A program made the position numbers and the translations under genes. This document shows positions 8,937-17,477 of a stretch of DNA of 40,520 bases, one piece after another. The stretch is from Ignavibacteria bacterium CG1_02_37_35. GTDB taxonomy: Bacteria; Bacteroidota; Ignavibacteria; Ignavibacteriales; Ignavibacteriaceae. Location of the stretch: positions 1 through 40,520 of the forward strand of contig MNVA01000008.1 of NCBI GenBank assembly GCA_001871325.1. The letters are read 5' to 3'. The notes beneath the pieces are model-generated. The model made no database searches. It worked only from the letters and a program-made list of their open reading frames with translations, and was not told where the DNA came from. Numbering within the stretch: position 1 is the stretch's first letter; every line of letters starts with the position of its first letter.

Positions 8937-9674
8937 TTACTCTGCTAATAATTTTGAAATTAATCCGGTAACAAAATCAGCGTTTGATTTCTTAAGTACT
9001 TTAAAAGTATCTGACGAGTAATAGGCTCCTTGCTGCAAGAGAATAACCATATCAGCCAACTCATATAACTGTACATCAACGCTTTCGCTAAATATCTGAA
9101 TAATTTTTTCTTCTTTCAACTTTAAAATTAATTTAAAGATAGATTTTTTAATTTCTAAACTGCAGTTCATAAACGGATCGTCGTAAAATATTATTTTCGG
9201 CTCCGTAAGGTACGTCCTTATAAACAGAAGCGCTTTTTGTGTTGATATCGTTAATTTTGCAGGTCGTTCTGTAAGTATTTTTACCGGTAATCCGAAGAAG
9301 TCCATTAGCCCGGAAATTTTCTCTTTTTTTCTGTCAAGCGATATTTCCGGGAAATGAAAATCATAAGGTACCAAAAGATTTTCGAGAACATTTAAATTTG
9401 AAAGTAGCCCGCCATGCTGAAAGACAAAACCGATTTGTTTTCTTACAGCTCTTTCTTTTTTCTGAAACGAAGTATACACATTTTCCCCGCCAAGTAAAAT
9501 CTTCCCTTTATCAGGTTGAATTAAGCCAGCAAGAACTTTGAGCACATTTGAATTCTCCTCCGGCTGATCGGATAAAATACCGTAAAGCTGCCCTCCAAAC
9601 GAAAATGAAAAATCTTTTAGTAGTTGAGTTTCCTTTTTATAGAATACTTTATTTGCTTCTAACTTTTGCATCAT
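8937..9674 (-). CDS. MlaF-like ABC ATPase subunit with degenerate nucleotide-binding motifs
   Basis: Position in the operon, length (245 aa) and overall pattern mark this as the ATPase subunit of the Mla-type transporter. The Q-loop (FVFQHGG, Gln86) is kept, and LKVLAGLIQPDKGKILLGG is typical of the family. The catalytic motifs are lost: the Walker A position (about 34-43) reads LSDQPEENSN without the glycines or the GKS/T; the LSGGQ position reads KLTISTQ (140-146); Walker B is IIFYDD, with Asp166 in place of the catalytic Glu; and the switch histidine region reads FSESV. The frame is intact and overlaps mlaE by 4 bases, so it appears maintained. It is probably a pseudo-ATPase or an ATPase that needs another subunit. 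Confidence 0.8.
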   Translation of the reverse strand: MMQKLEANKVFYKKETQLLKDFSFSFGGQLYGILSDQPEENSNVLKVLAGLIQPDKGKILLGGENVYTSFQKKERAVRKQIGFVFQHGGLLSNLNVLENLLVPYDFHFPEISLDRKKEKISGLMDFFGLPVKILTERPAKLTISTQKALLFIRTYLTEPKIIFYDDPFMNCSLEIKKSIFKLILKLKEEKIIQIFSESVDVQLYELADMVILLQQGAYYSSDTFKVLKKSNADFVTGLISKLLAE

Positions 9675-10474
9675 ACTAAATAAATAATAGCCGTGAGAAG
9701 AATATCAAAGAGTATGACCCAGCTCAGAGAAAGTACCACTCCTTTTATCGTACGCTGCGGCACTTCCGTTGAGGCAAAGTTAACCTGAAGTCCCTGGTAA
9801 CTTGAGACAACAGCAACTACAAACCCGAAGAAAAGTGATTTGATAAAACTTGAAATAACATCAATAACTGATATTTCAGAAAATAATTTAGTGAGAAAAT
9901 CAAGAATCGGGATCGGCGCAAAAAGGTATGCCATAAACCAGCCGCCCGCTAACGCAGCGACATTGAAATAAATAGTTAGCGCCATCATTGAGAGTACAAC
10001 GCCAAGCACTCTTGGAACGACCAAATATAAAACCGGCGAGATGCCGAAGGAAACAAGCGACTCCACCTCCTGGTTCACTACCATGTTCCCAAGTTCAGCT
10101 GCAATAGCGGTTCCCGACCGTGCAATAATAATAAAGGCGGTAAGCAGCCCTCCAAGTTCACGCAGTATAACTGTTACAAGAATAGTGTAAAGAAGTTTGC
10201 TCTGGCCGAACCCGGGCAGAATCGCGCTTCCTTCAAGAATAATTATTCCGCCGACAGCAACTGCTACAAAAGAGATCAAACCTAACGCTTCGAACCCTGT
10301 AAAAAGAATTTGACGGATCAGGATAAGGCGGGTAATTTTCCTTTGAAGAAAAAAGTTTTTCAGTTCATAAAGAATTTCAAAAACAAAAGAAACCACAGAG
10401 GTAGTCTTCGAATAAAACAACCTCACGCGATTTGCAAATGCTAAAGAAATTTTTTGTACCATAAAATAATTCAT
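9671..10474 (-). CDS. mlaE: MlaE-family ABC transporter permease
   Basis: This is the membrane permease of an Mla-type lipid transporter. About five hydrophobic segments are visible, with the family core ILRELGGLLTAFIIIARSG followed by AELGNMVVNQEVESLVSFG, which forms the cytoplasmic coupling helix contacting the ATPase. At 267 aa it has normal length. It is the first gene of mlaE-mlaF-mlaD. The listed ATG sits directly on its AAAAGG sequence, so the Met at codon 5 (position 10462) is the more likely start. The coupling helix looks normal, which contrasts with the degenerate ATPase gene next to it. Confidence 0.9.
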   Translation of the reverse strand: MNYFMVQKISLAFANRVRLFYSKTTSVVSFVFEILYELKNFFLQRKITRLILIRQILFTGFEALGLISFVAVAVGGIIILEGSAILPGFGQSKLLYTILVTVILRELGGLLTAFIIIARSGTAIAAELGNMVVNQEVESLVSFGISPVLYLVVPRVLGVVLSMMALTIYFNVAALAGGWFMAYLFAPIPILDFLTKLFSEISVIDVISSFIKSLFFGFVVAVVSSYQGLQVNFASTEVPQRTIKGVVLSLSWVILFDILLTAIIYLV

Positions 10475-10526
10475 CCTTTTAATAGAAACACTGCTCCTCG
10501 AACAAATGTTTAGCAGGATTTATAAA

Positions 10527-12605
10527 TTAATTTTTAATTTTATCTAAAGCTTTTTTTGCGGCATCAAGTAAAAACTTTTCACTTACCGGTTTGCCCGTTG
10601 CATGTATCATCCAAACATCGGGAGAGACACTGCCAAAAGTTGCCATTCTTTCAAATTCTTTTCCAAGATTTCCGGTTTGTTTTATATGTTCATCAATTTG
10701 AAATGAGATGATATGACCAAGCGGATAATCCGGTAAATAAAGGAATGAATCAATCATATGCGAATAAATACCGAGCAGAATCACATCTTTAATTTTGAAA
10801 ACCGGGGCGTAATATTTATTCCAAATATTTTTTGAGATCGTGAGTACAGCTTCTTTTAAGTCCCCTGCGTCAGCGCCGGGATGCCCGTACATCCAATGCC
10901 AAACGTCAATATCAACAAGTGATACACCGGCAATTTCATATGTCGCCCATAAATCTTGAAGGGCGCGTAAGTATTGCGCATTTTCATCCTCCGGTTGTAA
11001 ACCTAATAACGCCAAATCTCTACTTTGAAAAAGAAACGCAAACGCTTCAGTAAAAGCTGTGTTTGGAACTCCCTGCAGCAGATAATGATCAATTGAGTTG
11101 AGTGAAAAAGTCTGCTCAACATTATGCCCCATTTCATGAACTGCTATGTTATAGCCTTTATAATTCATTCCAGATTTATCAACCCTTGTGCGAAGATGAG
11201 CTTTCTCCGAACGCATTCCGGCACCCCATGCATGTCCCGAACCGCGTGCAGGATCAACAACAATATTGTTCGCTAAAAATTTTGCTCTCTCTTTCGAAAA
11301 GCCGAGCTTCTCTAAAAGATTGGGAATATCTGCTTGATAAGCTTGCGGAGTCGGATATTTTTTTGCGACTATTTTATCCAGGTCGGTTTCAGAATATTTA
11401 CTCTTTGACTTGAACCCGTTATACCAAATGTCAAAAGGTTCGAGTGACCGCCCAAGTCTCTTCTCAATTAAGAGAGCCGTCTCTTTCACAAGCGGCGAAG
11501 ATAAAATTGCTTCCAAAATTTCTTTTACACGAACTTCCGGTATTTCACGGTTTTCGTTAAATCTTCTTTCGATCATAGTTTTAGCGGTTGGCGAATAAGG
11601 ATCAGCTAATTTTGAAGCCTTGAAATCATCAAGTAACATTTGATAACGGGTATTTGGTTCGGCTTCGTTGGAAAACATCTTCGTTTCATTTCCGTTTTCA
11701 GAATAGTCTTTTACAGAAGAAACTTTTATTTCATTTGTGAAAGGATTCCAATCCACGGCAGGATTATCAATAGCAATTTGGGGAATAGTCTGCGTAACAA
11801 TTCTTTCCATAACTTTTTGAACTATCCGTTGTTTCTCTAAACCATTTTTTTGAATTTGATAATTTGCTTTTAATTCATCGCGCAAATTCCAATGGGAAAG
11901 TAAACGCATTTTTTCAGGAAAGAGCCGCTCCCCTTTTTCACTAAGTACATGATGCATCCAAATGTTATAACCGGCAATATAGGCTGACGATTTTGCTGAA
12001 GCATCGCCGATAGCTAAATTCACTTCAGCGGGAATTCTTTTTGCGAAGCGTTGAGCCAGCCTCGTTTCAGCCCAATCAATGCGCGACCAATCCCCACTTT
12101 TAGATAAACGATCTTCCAAAGTGGTTAAAGGGAAATTGAGAAGCACCACAAACGCAATTTTATTTTGAAAAAAATCATCGTTAATGTGCGCGGAAGGATC
12201 ATAACCGGCAAATATTTCGTCAACAGGGAGAATAGGACCTAATTCCAAATCTGCCTGCCGACGATAATCTAAACTCAATTTATTGAAATGACCATCGGTT
12301 TGTTCTAAAAGATATTCAAATCTTTCAAATAGCTGATGATGCGTCTCCGCATTGCCGGCATAATTTGTCATTACAAAATCTTCGAACTCTTGTTGGCTTC
12401 CGTCTCCCGACTGCCAGAATTCTGTAACTTGAGTAATTCCTTTTTCAATTTTTAATTTTTGCGAATCACCGTATTTTTGAATTAGTTGATGGTTCAACTT
12501 CTGAGCTGATTGGTCAATCCAATCTGGATTTAACGATTGCGCTTTCATAAAAGTCATTCCAAACAAAATAAAAAAAAGAAATGTTGTTGAAAGAAAATTT
12601 TTCAT
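10527..12605 (-). CDS. Secreted zinc metallopeptidase, M3-like gluzincin
   Basis: This 692-aa protein starts with a signal peptide (KNFLSTTFLFFILFGMTFMKA). The zinc motif HEMGH is at about residues 490-494, and a TEAFAFLF segment provides a candidate third zinc ligand, Glu at about 518. That spacing is compatible with gluzincins of the M3 clan (HExxH followed by a Glu about 25 residues on). The rest does not clearly match Dcp or PepF, so the exact subfamily is uncertain. It is likely periplasmic or outer-membrane associated. It lies 11 bases downstream of the MetX-like hydrolase gene on the same strand, suggesting co-transcription. Confidence 0.75.
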   Translation of the reverse strand: MKNFLSTTFLFFILFGMTFMKAQSLNPDWIDQSAQKLNHQLIQKYGDSQKLKIEKGITQVTEFWQSGDGSQQEFEDFVMTNYAGNAETHHQLFERFEYLLEQTDGHFNKLSLDYRRQADLELGPILPVDEIFAGYDPSAHINDDFFQNKIAFVVLLNFPLTTLEDRLSKSGDWSRIDWAETRLAQRFAKRIPAEVNLAIGDASAKSSAYIAGYNIWMHHVLSEKGERLFPEKMRLLSHWNLRDELKANYQIQKNGLEKQRIVQKVMERIVTQTIPQIAIDNPAVDWNPFTNEIKVSSVKDYSENGNETKMFSNEAEPNTRYQMLLDDFKASKLADPYSPTAKTMIERRFNENREIPEVRVKEILEAILSSPLVKETALLIEKRLGRSLEPFDIWYNGFKSKSKYSETDLDKIVAKKYPTPQAYQADIPNLLEKLGFSKERAKFLANNIVVDPARGSGHAWGAGMRSEKAHLRTRVDKSGMNYKGYNIAVHEMGHNVEQTFSLNSIDHYLLQGVPNTAFTEAFAFLFQSRDLALLGLQPEDENAQYLRALQDLWATYEIAGVSLVDIDVWHWMYGHPGADAGDLKEAVLTISKNIWNKYYAPVFKIKDVILLGIYSHMIDSFLYLPDYPLGHIISFQIDEHIKQTGNLGKEFERMATFGSVSPDVWMIHATGKPVSEKFLLDAAKKALDKIKN

Positions 12606-12616
12606 AAGGGTCCTTC

Positions 12617-13627
12617 TTATTTTTCATCAAGAAATTTTTGAATTTCGGTTCTGCATAAATCCAATTCACAGCCAATGGCTAAATGTCCGCAGTCATTTTT
12701 TAGTAAAAGAGTTTTTGCTTTTGTAACTGCGGCAAAATCAAGCGCCGGTTTTGGATTTAGCAGCAGGTCTGTCTCCGATACAATAATAAAAAGTTTTGCT
12801 TTAATTCGTTTAGCAGTTTCTTCAAAAGTTGAATTAAAATTTCGTGTAATATCGTGCGTAAACATAGCATCAATTTGTGTAAGATAACACGCGGTCGTAA
12901 AAATAGGTGAAGTTCTCTCAAACTTTTTTGCCAACTCAGAAAACTTTTCATCCGGATAATTTTTGTTGATGTTTGCCGGAGTTCGCGCTAAAAGTTGAAT
13001 GATAATATTTAACTTTTTCAAAATTTCATTTTCCGGTTCTTCATATTTTTTCCCGGATAAAATTATCTCTTTCATCAACGAAAAAATAATTTTATCGTTG
13101 GAAGTAACTTTCGGTGAGGACGAATAAGGAATGGCTTTATCCATAAAATCAGGATATGCAGCTACGAACTCAAAGACCTGCATACTTCCCATAGAGCCGC
13201 CGATAACAGCAAACAAATGATCAATTCCAAGAATATTTTTTACTACTTTATATTCCGATTCAACCATATCACGGATCGTAATTTCCGGGAAAGGAATTTC
13301 ATCACTATAATTTGTTGGTGAGGTTGAGACTCCGTTCCCAAGCGCATCAACAATAATGATAAAATAATGAGTAGTATCTATCAGTTTATCTGCGCCAAGT
13401 AATCCTACAACATCTTTACTTACCCCTGCAAACCAGGTCGGATATAGAATTGCATTTGTTCGTTCTTGATTTAGCGAACCAAAAGTACGATAACCTATTT
13501 TGCAGTCATTAAGAATTTTCCCGCTTTGTAATTTCAGGTCGCCGATCATACCAAATTGCTGAATGTTCCCGGCAGAACTTTGCTGATAAAAAAGAAGGAG
13601 CCAGACAAAAAGTATTAATCGTTTCAA
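12617..13627 (-). CDS. Exported alpha/beta hydrolase related to homoserine O-acetyltransferase (MetX-like)
   Basis: The protein (336 aa) has the MetX-type alpha/beta-hydrolase layout: an oxyanion region, the nucleophile elbow GGSMGSMQVFEF (Ser near 146), an Asp in SETDLLLNP and a His in NDCGHLA near the end. Unlike cytoplasmic MetX it begins with a clear signal peptide (KRLILFVWLLLFYQQSSA), so it should act in the periplasm. Methionine biosynthesis is therefore unlikely, and an esterase or acyltransferase role is more plausible. It lies 2 bases from the end of ugd and 11 bases before the M3-like peptidase, likely as one transcript. The substrate cannot be told from sequence. Confidence 0.8.
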   Translation of the reverse strand: MKRLILFVWLLLFYQQSSAGNIQQFGMIGDLKLQSGKILNDCKIGYRTFGSLNQERTNAILYPTWFAGVSKDVVGLLGADKLIDTTHYFIIIVDALGNGVSTSPTNYSDEIPFPEITIRDMVESEYKVVKNILGIDHLFAVIGGSMGSMQVFEFVAAYPDFMDKAIPYSSSPKVTSNDKIIFSLMKEIILSGKKYEEPENEILKKLNIIIQLLARTPANINKNYPDEKFSELAKKFERTSPIFTTACYLTQIDAMFTHDITRNFNSTFEETAKRIKAKLFIIVSETDLLLNPKPALDFAAVTKAKTLLLKNDCGHLAIGCELDLCRTEIQKFLDEK

Positions 13628-13628
13628 G

Positions 13629-14960
13629 TTAAGAACCTTTCACCGCTTCTCTTCCGATGCTATAATAGGTGTAATTTAGCTCTTTCATCTTTGACGGATC
13701 AAAAATATTTCTTCCGTCAAAAATTACTTTATTTTTCAACTTAGATGAAACAACGGTAAAATCAGGATTCCTGAATTCATTCCATTCGGTTAAAAGTAGA
13801 AGAGCATCAGCATCGTTGAGGGCGTCGAATTCATTTTCTGAGTAAGTAATACGATCTTGTAGATAAAATTTGGCGGTTCTTGCTGACACGGGATCGTGCG
13901 CCGAAACTGTTGCGCCATGTTTTAACAATTCATTAATAATAACAACCGAAGGGGCTTCACGCATATCATCGGTATTTGGTTTGAATGACAAACCCCACAC
14001 CGCGAAATGTTTTCCTTTAAGATCACCACCAAAATGGGCCAACACTTTTTCAACCAACACAAGCTTCTGAGCTTTATTCACTTGATCAACTGCAGTGAGA
14101 ATTTTTAATGGAGAGTCGTTTTCTGCGGAAGTTTTTATAAGTGCATTTACATCTTTCGGAAAACAAGATCCGCCATAACCGATTCCGGGGAATAAAAACC
14201 TTTTCCCGATTCTATTATCGGTTCCCATCCCGCGCCGGATCATATCTATGTTAGCGCCGACTTTCTCACAAAAATTTGCAAGTTCGTTCATAAAAGTTAT
14301 GCGCATGGCTAAATACGAATTGGCGGCATATTTTGTCACTTCTGCGCTTGCAGTATCCATCGCTATAATTGGATTGCCTTGCCGCACAAACGGTTCGTAC
14401 AATTCTCTCATTCTTTGCATTGAATATTCATTGTTTGTTCCTACAACAATACGATCAGGTTTCAAAAAATCATCTACCGCAAAACCCTCCCGCAAAAATT
14501 CCGGATTTGAAACAACATCGAAATTTTTAACTCCGGCTTGTGCAATTTTATCCGCAACTCTTTTTGCTGTTCCGACAGGAACGGTGCTTTTATTTACGAT
14601 AATTTTAAAAACTTTGTCGCCATTTTCTTTTAATATTTTCCCTATAGATTCCGCAACTCCCAAAACGTATTGCAAATCAGCGGAGCCGTCATCGCCTTGC
14701 GGAGTGGGCAAACAAAGAAAAATTATTTCAGAATTTAAGACAGATTCCTTTAGATCATCAGTAAAAAATAACCTCTTTTTAGCAATATTTCTGTAGAAGA
14801 TAGTTTCAAGACCGGGTTCATAAATAGTAACTTCGGCATTTTTTAATTTTTCGAGCTTCTCTTTATCATTATCAACACAAAAAACATTGTTCCCCATTTC
14901 GGCAAAACAAGTTCCGGTTACAAGTCCGACATAACCGGTTCCCACTACAGCAAGATTCAT
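13629..14960 (-). CDS. ugd: UDP-glucose 6-dehydrogenase
   Basis: The enzyme oxidises UDP-glucose to UDP-glucuronate with two NAD+, supplying sugar precursors for surface polysaccharides. The N-terminal Rossmann motif is GTGYVGLVTGTCFAE, the catalytic cysteine is in GYGGSCFPKDV (about residue 263), and the C-terminal UDP-binding domain has the SFKPNTDDMREAPS motif. At 443 aa the length is normal. The start has a good ribosome site (AGGAG, about 8 bases upstream). It is the first gene of the ugd-hydrolase-peptidase cluster. A related nucleotide-sugar dehydrogenase specificity (for example UDP-ManNAc) is less likely but not excluded. Confidence 0.93.
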   Translation of the reverse strand: MNLAVVGTGYVGLVTGTCFAEMGNNVFCVDNDKEKLEKLKNAEVTIYEPGLETIFYRNIAKKRLFFTDDLKESVLNSEIIFLCLPTPQGDDGSADLQYVLGVAESIGKILKENGDKVFKIIVNKSTVPVGTAKRVADKIAQAGVKNFDVVSNPEFLREGFAVDDFLKPDRIVVGTNNEYSMQRMRELYEPFVRQGNPIIAMDTASAEVTKYAANSYLAMRITFMNELANFCEKVGANIDMIRRGMGTDNRIGKRFLFPGIGYGGSCFPKDVNALIKTSAENDSPLKILTAVDQVNKAQKLVLVEKVLAHFGGDLKGKHFAVWGLSFKPNTDDMREAPSVVIINELLKHGATVSAHDPVSARTAKFYLQDRITYSENEFDALNDADALLLLTEWNEFRNPDFTVVSSKLKNKVIFDGRNIFDPSKMKELNYTYYSIGREAVKGS

Positions 14961-15100
14961 TTAACACTCCTAAATTTTTGTAATGATTTCAATTGAACAA
15001 ACTAAAATTAACTATTTTTATCCGATAAGAAAAAGAGGAGACAGTTAGTAAAAATATTCAGCACAAAATGGTAACAAGATTAATAGGATAAAAACTTGAC

Positions 15101-15230
15101 GGAATGAATGAATGAGTGAGTGAATGAGTGGTTGAATGGTTGAGAAAGCCAAACTTCATACTATTTGTCCCGGTAGCTGTCGGGTTGATTTCCATTCAGT
15201 CATACAGGCATTCAATCATTCATTAATCAA
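15101..15230. repeat. GAATG-type inverted repeat element (copy 2) within the ugd-sucD intergenic region
   Basis: The 403-base gap between divergent ugd and sucD (14961-15363) has no gene. Its centre holds a GAATGAATGAATGAGTGAG arm (15101-15144) and an opposing arm with CCATTCAGTCATAC and CATTCAATCATTCATT (15191-15225). Between them is a small hairpin, CCCG (15169-15172) against CGGG (15181-15184). The flanks are AT-rich and presumably hold the two promoters. The sucD ribosome site AAAGGAAG is just before its ATG. Confidence 0.6.
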
Positions 15231-15363
15231 TAACCTTTGGGCTCTTGATTTGAAACGTTATGAGATTCTTAAATCATTTTTCAAAATCGTGACTGTTTTT
15301 TGCCGCAAATTCAGTAATTTTAACAAAAGAAAATCCAAATTTTAGCTAATAAAGGAAGTAATT

Positions 15364-16329
15364 ATGAGCATTTTAGTTGATAAAAAAACGCGCCTCGTAG
15401 TTCAGGGAATTACCGGAAGCGAAGGTTCTTTTCATGCAAAACAAATGATCGAGTACAAAACAAAAGTAGTAGCCGGCGTTACTCCGGGCAAGGGCGGAAC
15501 CAAGTTTGACGATACCGACATCCCAATTTTTAACACGGTTACTGAAGCGGTAAAAATTGCGAAGGCAAATACTTCGATTATTTTTGTTCCTCCGGCATTC
15601 GCGGCAGATGCTATTTTAGAGGCTGCAACTGCCGGCATCAAGGTAATCATTTGTATTTCAGAAGGAATTCCTATAAAAGATATGACGAGAACTTACAACG
15701 CTATCAAGAATAAGGATGTTGTTTTGATCGGTCCGAACTGTCCCGGAGTTATTTCTCCCGGACAAGCAAAAGTTGGAATCATGCCCGGTTTCATTCATAA
15801 GCAGGGAAAAATCGGAGTTATTTCTCGCAGCGGAACATTGACATACGAAGCCGTAAAACAACTAACTGATCTCAACATCGGGCAATCAACTTGCGTTGGT
15901 ATCGGCGGCGACCCGATCATCGGTTCACAATTTTTAAATATTATTAAAATGTTTAACGATGATCCGGGAACTGAAGGAATCGTCATGATCGGAGAAATCG
16001 GCGGAAGCGCTGAAGAAGACGCAGCCGCTTTTATAAAGAAAAATGTTAAGAAACCGGTTGTCGGGTTTATTGCCGGGAGAACCGCTCCTCCCGGAAGAAG
16101 AATGGGACACGCAGGCGCAATCATTTCAGGCGGAAAAGGAACTGCCGCTGAAAAAATGTTGGCAATGAAAAAAGCCGGTATTCACGTCGTCGAAAGCCCT
16201 GCTGAAATTGGAATCACTATGAAAAAAGCTTTGGCAGATTTTTACGGGAACAAGAAACCGATAAAAAAAACATTAGCCAAAACTGCTCTAAAGAAAAAAG
16301 TTGTTAAAAAGAAAGCAGCTAAAAAATAG
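15364..16329 (+). CDS. sucD: Succinate--CoA ligase alpha subunit with lysine-rich C-terminal tail
   Basis: The alpha subunit of succinyl-CoA synthetase, a TCA-cycle enzyme that makes ATP or GTP from succinyl-CoA. The CoA-binding fold begins [17 protein letters not shown], and the phosphorylated active-site histidine is in [18 protein letters not shown]. The normal domain ends near residue 295. Beyond it lies a tail of about 25 residues of which 13 are lysine ([18 protein letters not shown]...), resembling a histone H1-like tail and unusual for this enzyme. The sucC beta subunit is not next to it. A strong AAGGAAG site supports the start. ndk follows in the same direction. Confidence 0.93.
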   Translation: MSILVDKKTRLVVQGITGSEGSFHAKQMIEYKTKVVAGVTPGKGGTKFDDTDIPIFNTVTEAVKIAKANTSIIFVPPAFAADAILEAATAGIKVIICISEGIPIKDMTRTYNAIKNKDVVLIGPNCPGVISPGQAKVGIMPGFIHKQGKIGVISRSGTLTYEAVKQLTDLNIGQSTCVGIGGDPIIGSQFLNIIKMFNDDPGTEGIVMIGEIGGSAEEDAAAFIKKNVKKPVVGFIAGRTAPPGRRMGHAGAIISGGKGTAAEKMLAMKKAGIHVVESPAEIGITMKKALADFYGNKKPIKKTLAKTALKKKVVKKKAAKK

Positions 16330-16352
16330 TTTTTCTAAAAAAAATTGATTAA

Positions 16353-16387
16353 GCGTCACCTGTATTGAATTCAGACGACGCAATTTT
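16353..16387 (+). terminator. Hairpin between sucD and ndk (possible terminator or attenuator)
   Basis: GCGTC (16353-16357) pairs with GACGC (16377-16381), and CTG pairs with CAG inside, with a symmetric AC/AC bulge. A short T run follows. It may reduce read-through from sucD into ndk. Confidence 0.5.
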
Positions 16388-16410
16388 TATGTACCATAAA
16401 CGGAGAGTAA

Positions 16411-16842
16411 ATGACAAATAGAACATTTGCAATGATTAAACCTGATGCGGTAAAAAAAAATCTAATCGGACAAATAATTACAAAATTCACAGAAGCCGGT
16501 TTCAAAATTAAAGCGATGAAAATGACGCGTCTTACCAAAGAATCAGCACAAGGATTTTATGAGGTTCATAAAGAAAGACCATTTTATAACGGCTTAGTTG
16601 AATTCATGATTTCCGGTCCGGTAGTTGCTTTAGCATTAGAAAAAGAAAATGCCGTAGCCGATTACAGAAAACTTATTGGTGCAACTGATCCGGCTGACGC
16701 TGAAGAAGGAACAATTCGCAAATTGTACGCAGACAGCAAAAGTGAAAATGTCGTTCACGGTTCTGATTCAGATGAAAATGCTGCAATGGAAATTGCCCAC
16801 TTTTTCTCAAGAGACGAATTATTAAATAACTCTACAGATTAA
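16411..16842 (+). CDS. ndk: Nucleoside diphosphate kinase
   Basis: The kinase transfers the gamma-phosphate of ATP to nucleoside diphosphates through a phosphohistidine. The N-terminus is [19 protein letters not shown], and the active-site signature [12 protein letters not shown] puts the phosphorylated histidine at residue 116. At 143 aa it has normal length. A GGAGAG site precedes the ATG. It follows sucD, whose reaction in many bacteria is linked to NDK for nucleotide balance. The next gene starts 2 bases after its stop. Confidence 0.96.
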   Translation: MTNRTFAMIKPDAVKKNLIGQIITKFTEAGFKIKAMKMTRLTKESAQGFYEVHKERPFYNGLVEFMISGPVVALALEKENAVADYRKLIGATDPADAEEGTIRKLYADSKSENVVHGSDSDENAAMEIAHFFSRDELLNNSTD

Positions 16843-16844
16843 CA

Positions 16845-17477
16845 TTGCTCCACTGGAAAAAAATTTCTTCACAGACAAAATTCCAAAATGACCATTGGAG
16901 TTACTGCATTGATGAATTTCAAGGACTGAATGGAGAGTTTGGTGTTTATCATTACGTCCATACCGCCGGTTCTTCGATGGTGATTCCTGTTACGGTCAAT
17001 AAAAATATCTTAATGGTTAAGCAATATCGTTATTTAAATGATCGTGAAAGTATTGAGTTCCCGTGCGGCGGGATGGAAGAAGGAATTTCTTACCCGGAAA
17101 ATGCTTTAAAAGAATTAAGAGAAGAAACAGGATTTTCCGCAAAATCACTTTTACAGATCGGAGAATTTGCTCCGTATACCGGGGCAGCGGATGAAATTTC
17201 CAAAGTATTTCTAGCAAAAGATTTGTTCCACGCTCCTCTTCCGAAAGACACTACGGAAGAATTTGAAATGCTGGAAAAAACTCCGAAAGAAATTGAAGAA
17301 ATGATCAATAAAAATATTATTTGGGATGGATTAACTTTAGCGGCATGGTCGCTTGCAAGGAGATATTTGCAAAATGATTTATATATTTATGCTCGTCACA
17401 CTTTTTTTTCTTCAATCAATATTTGGTCAGACAGGCAAAAACAATGTTGTTACCGGTGCGGATCGCCTTCTTTCTGA
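16845..17477 (+). CDS. NUDIX hydrolase (ADP-ribose pyrophosphatase-like)
   Basis: This NUDIX-fold enzyme probably hydrolyses ADP-ribose or nucleotide sugars. The Nudix region is GGMEEGISYPENALKELREETGF: the metal-binding Glu cluster (ELREE) and the final Gly are present, but the G-x5-E glutamate is replaced by Ile and the usual Arg by Lys. The start is a TTG 2 bases after the ndk stop, without an obvious ribosome site, so coupling with ndk is likely. The last 35 or so residues run through the beginning of namZ in another frame (overlap of at least 104 bases) and do not look like a conserved domain end, so the original stop was perhaps lost. Confidence 0.82.
   Translation: MLHWKKISSQTKFQNDHWSYCIDEFQGLNGEFGVYHYVHTAGSSMVIPVTVNKNILMVKQYRYLNDRESIEFPCGGMEEGISYPENALKELREETGFSAKSLLQIGEFAPYTGAADEISKVFLAKDLFHAPLPKDTTEEFEMLEKTPKEIEEMINKNIIWDGLTLAAWSLARRYLQNDLYIYARHTFFSSINIWSDRQKQCCYRCGSPSF

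Noticed and set aside
11102-11840. Plus-strand frames inside the M3-like peptidase gene
   Set aside because: Antisense to a continuous 692-codon gene, with no domain similarity or ribosome site.
15101-15230. CRISPR-like array
   Set aside because: The short GAATG words are tandem and degenerate, with no constant-length spacers and no cas genes.
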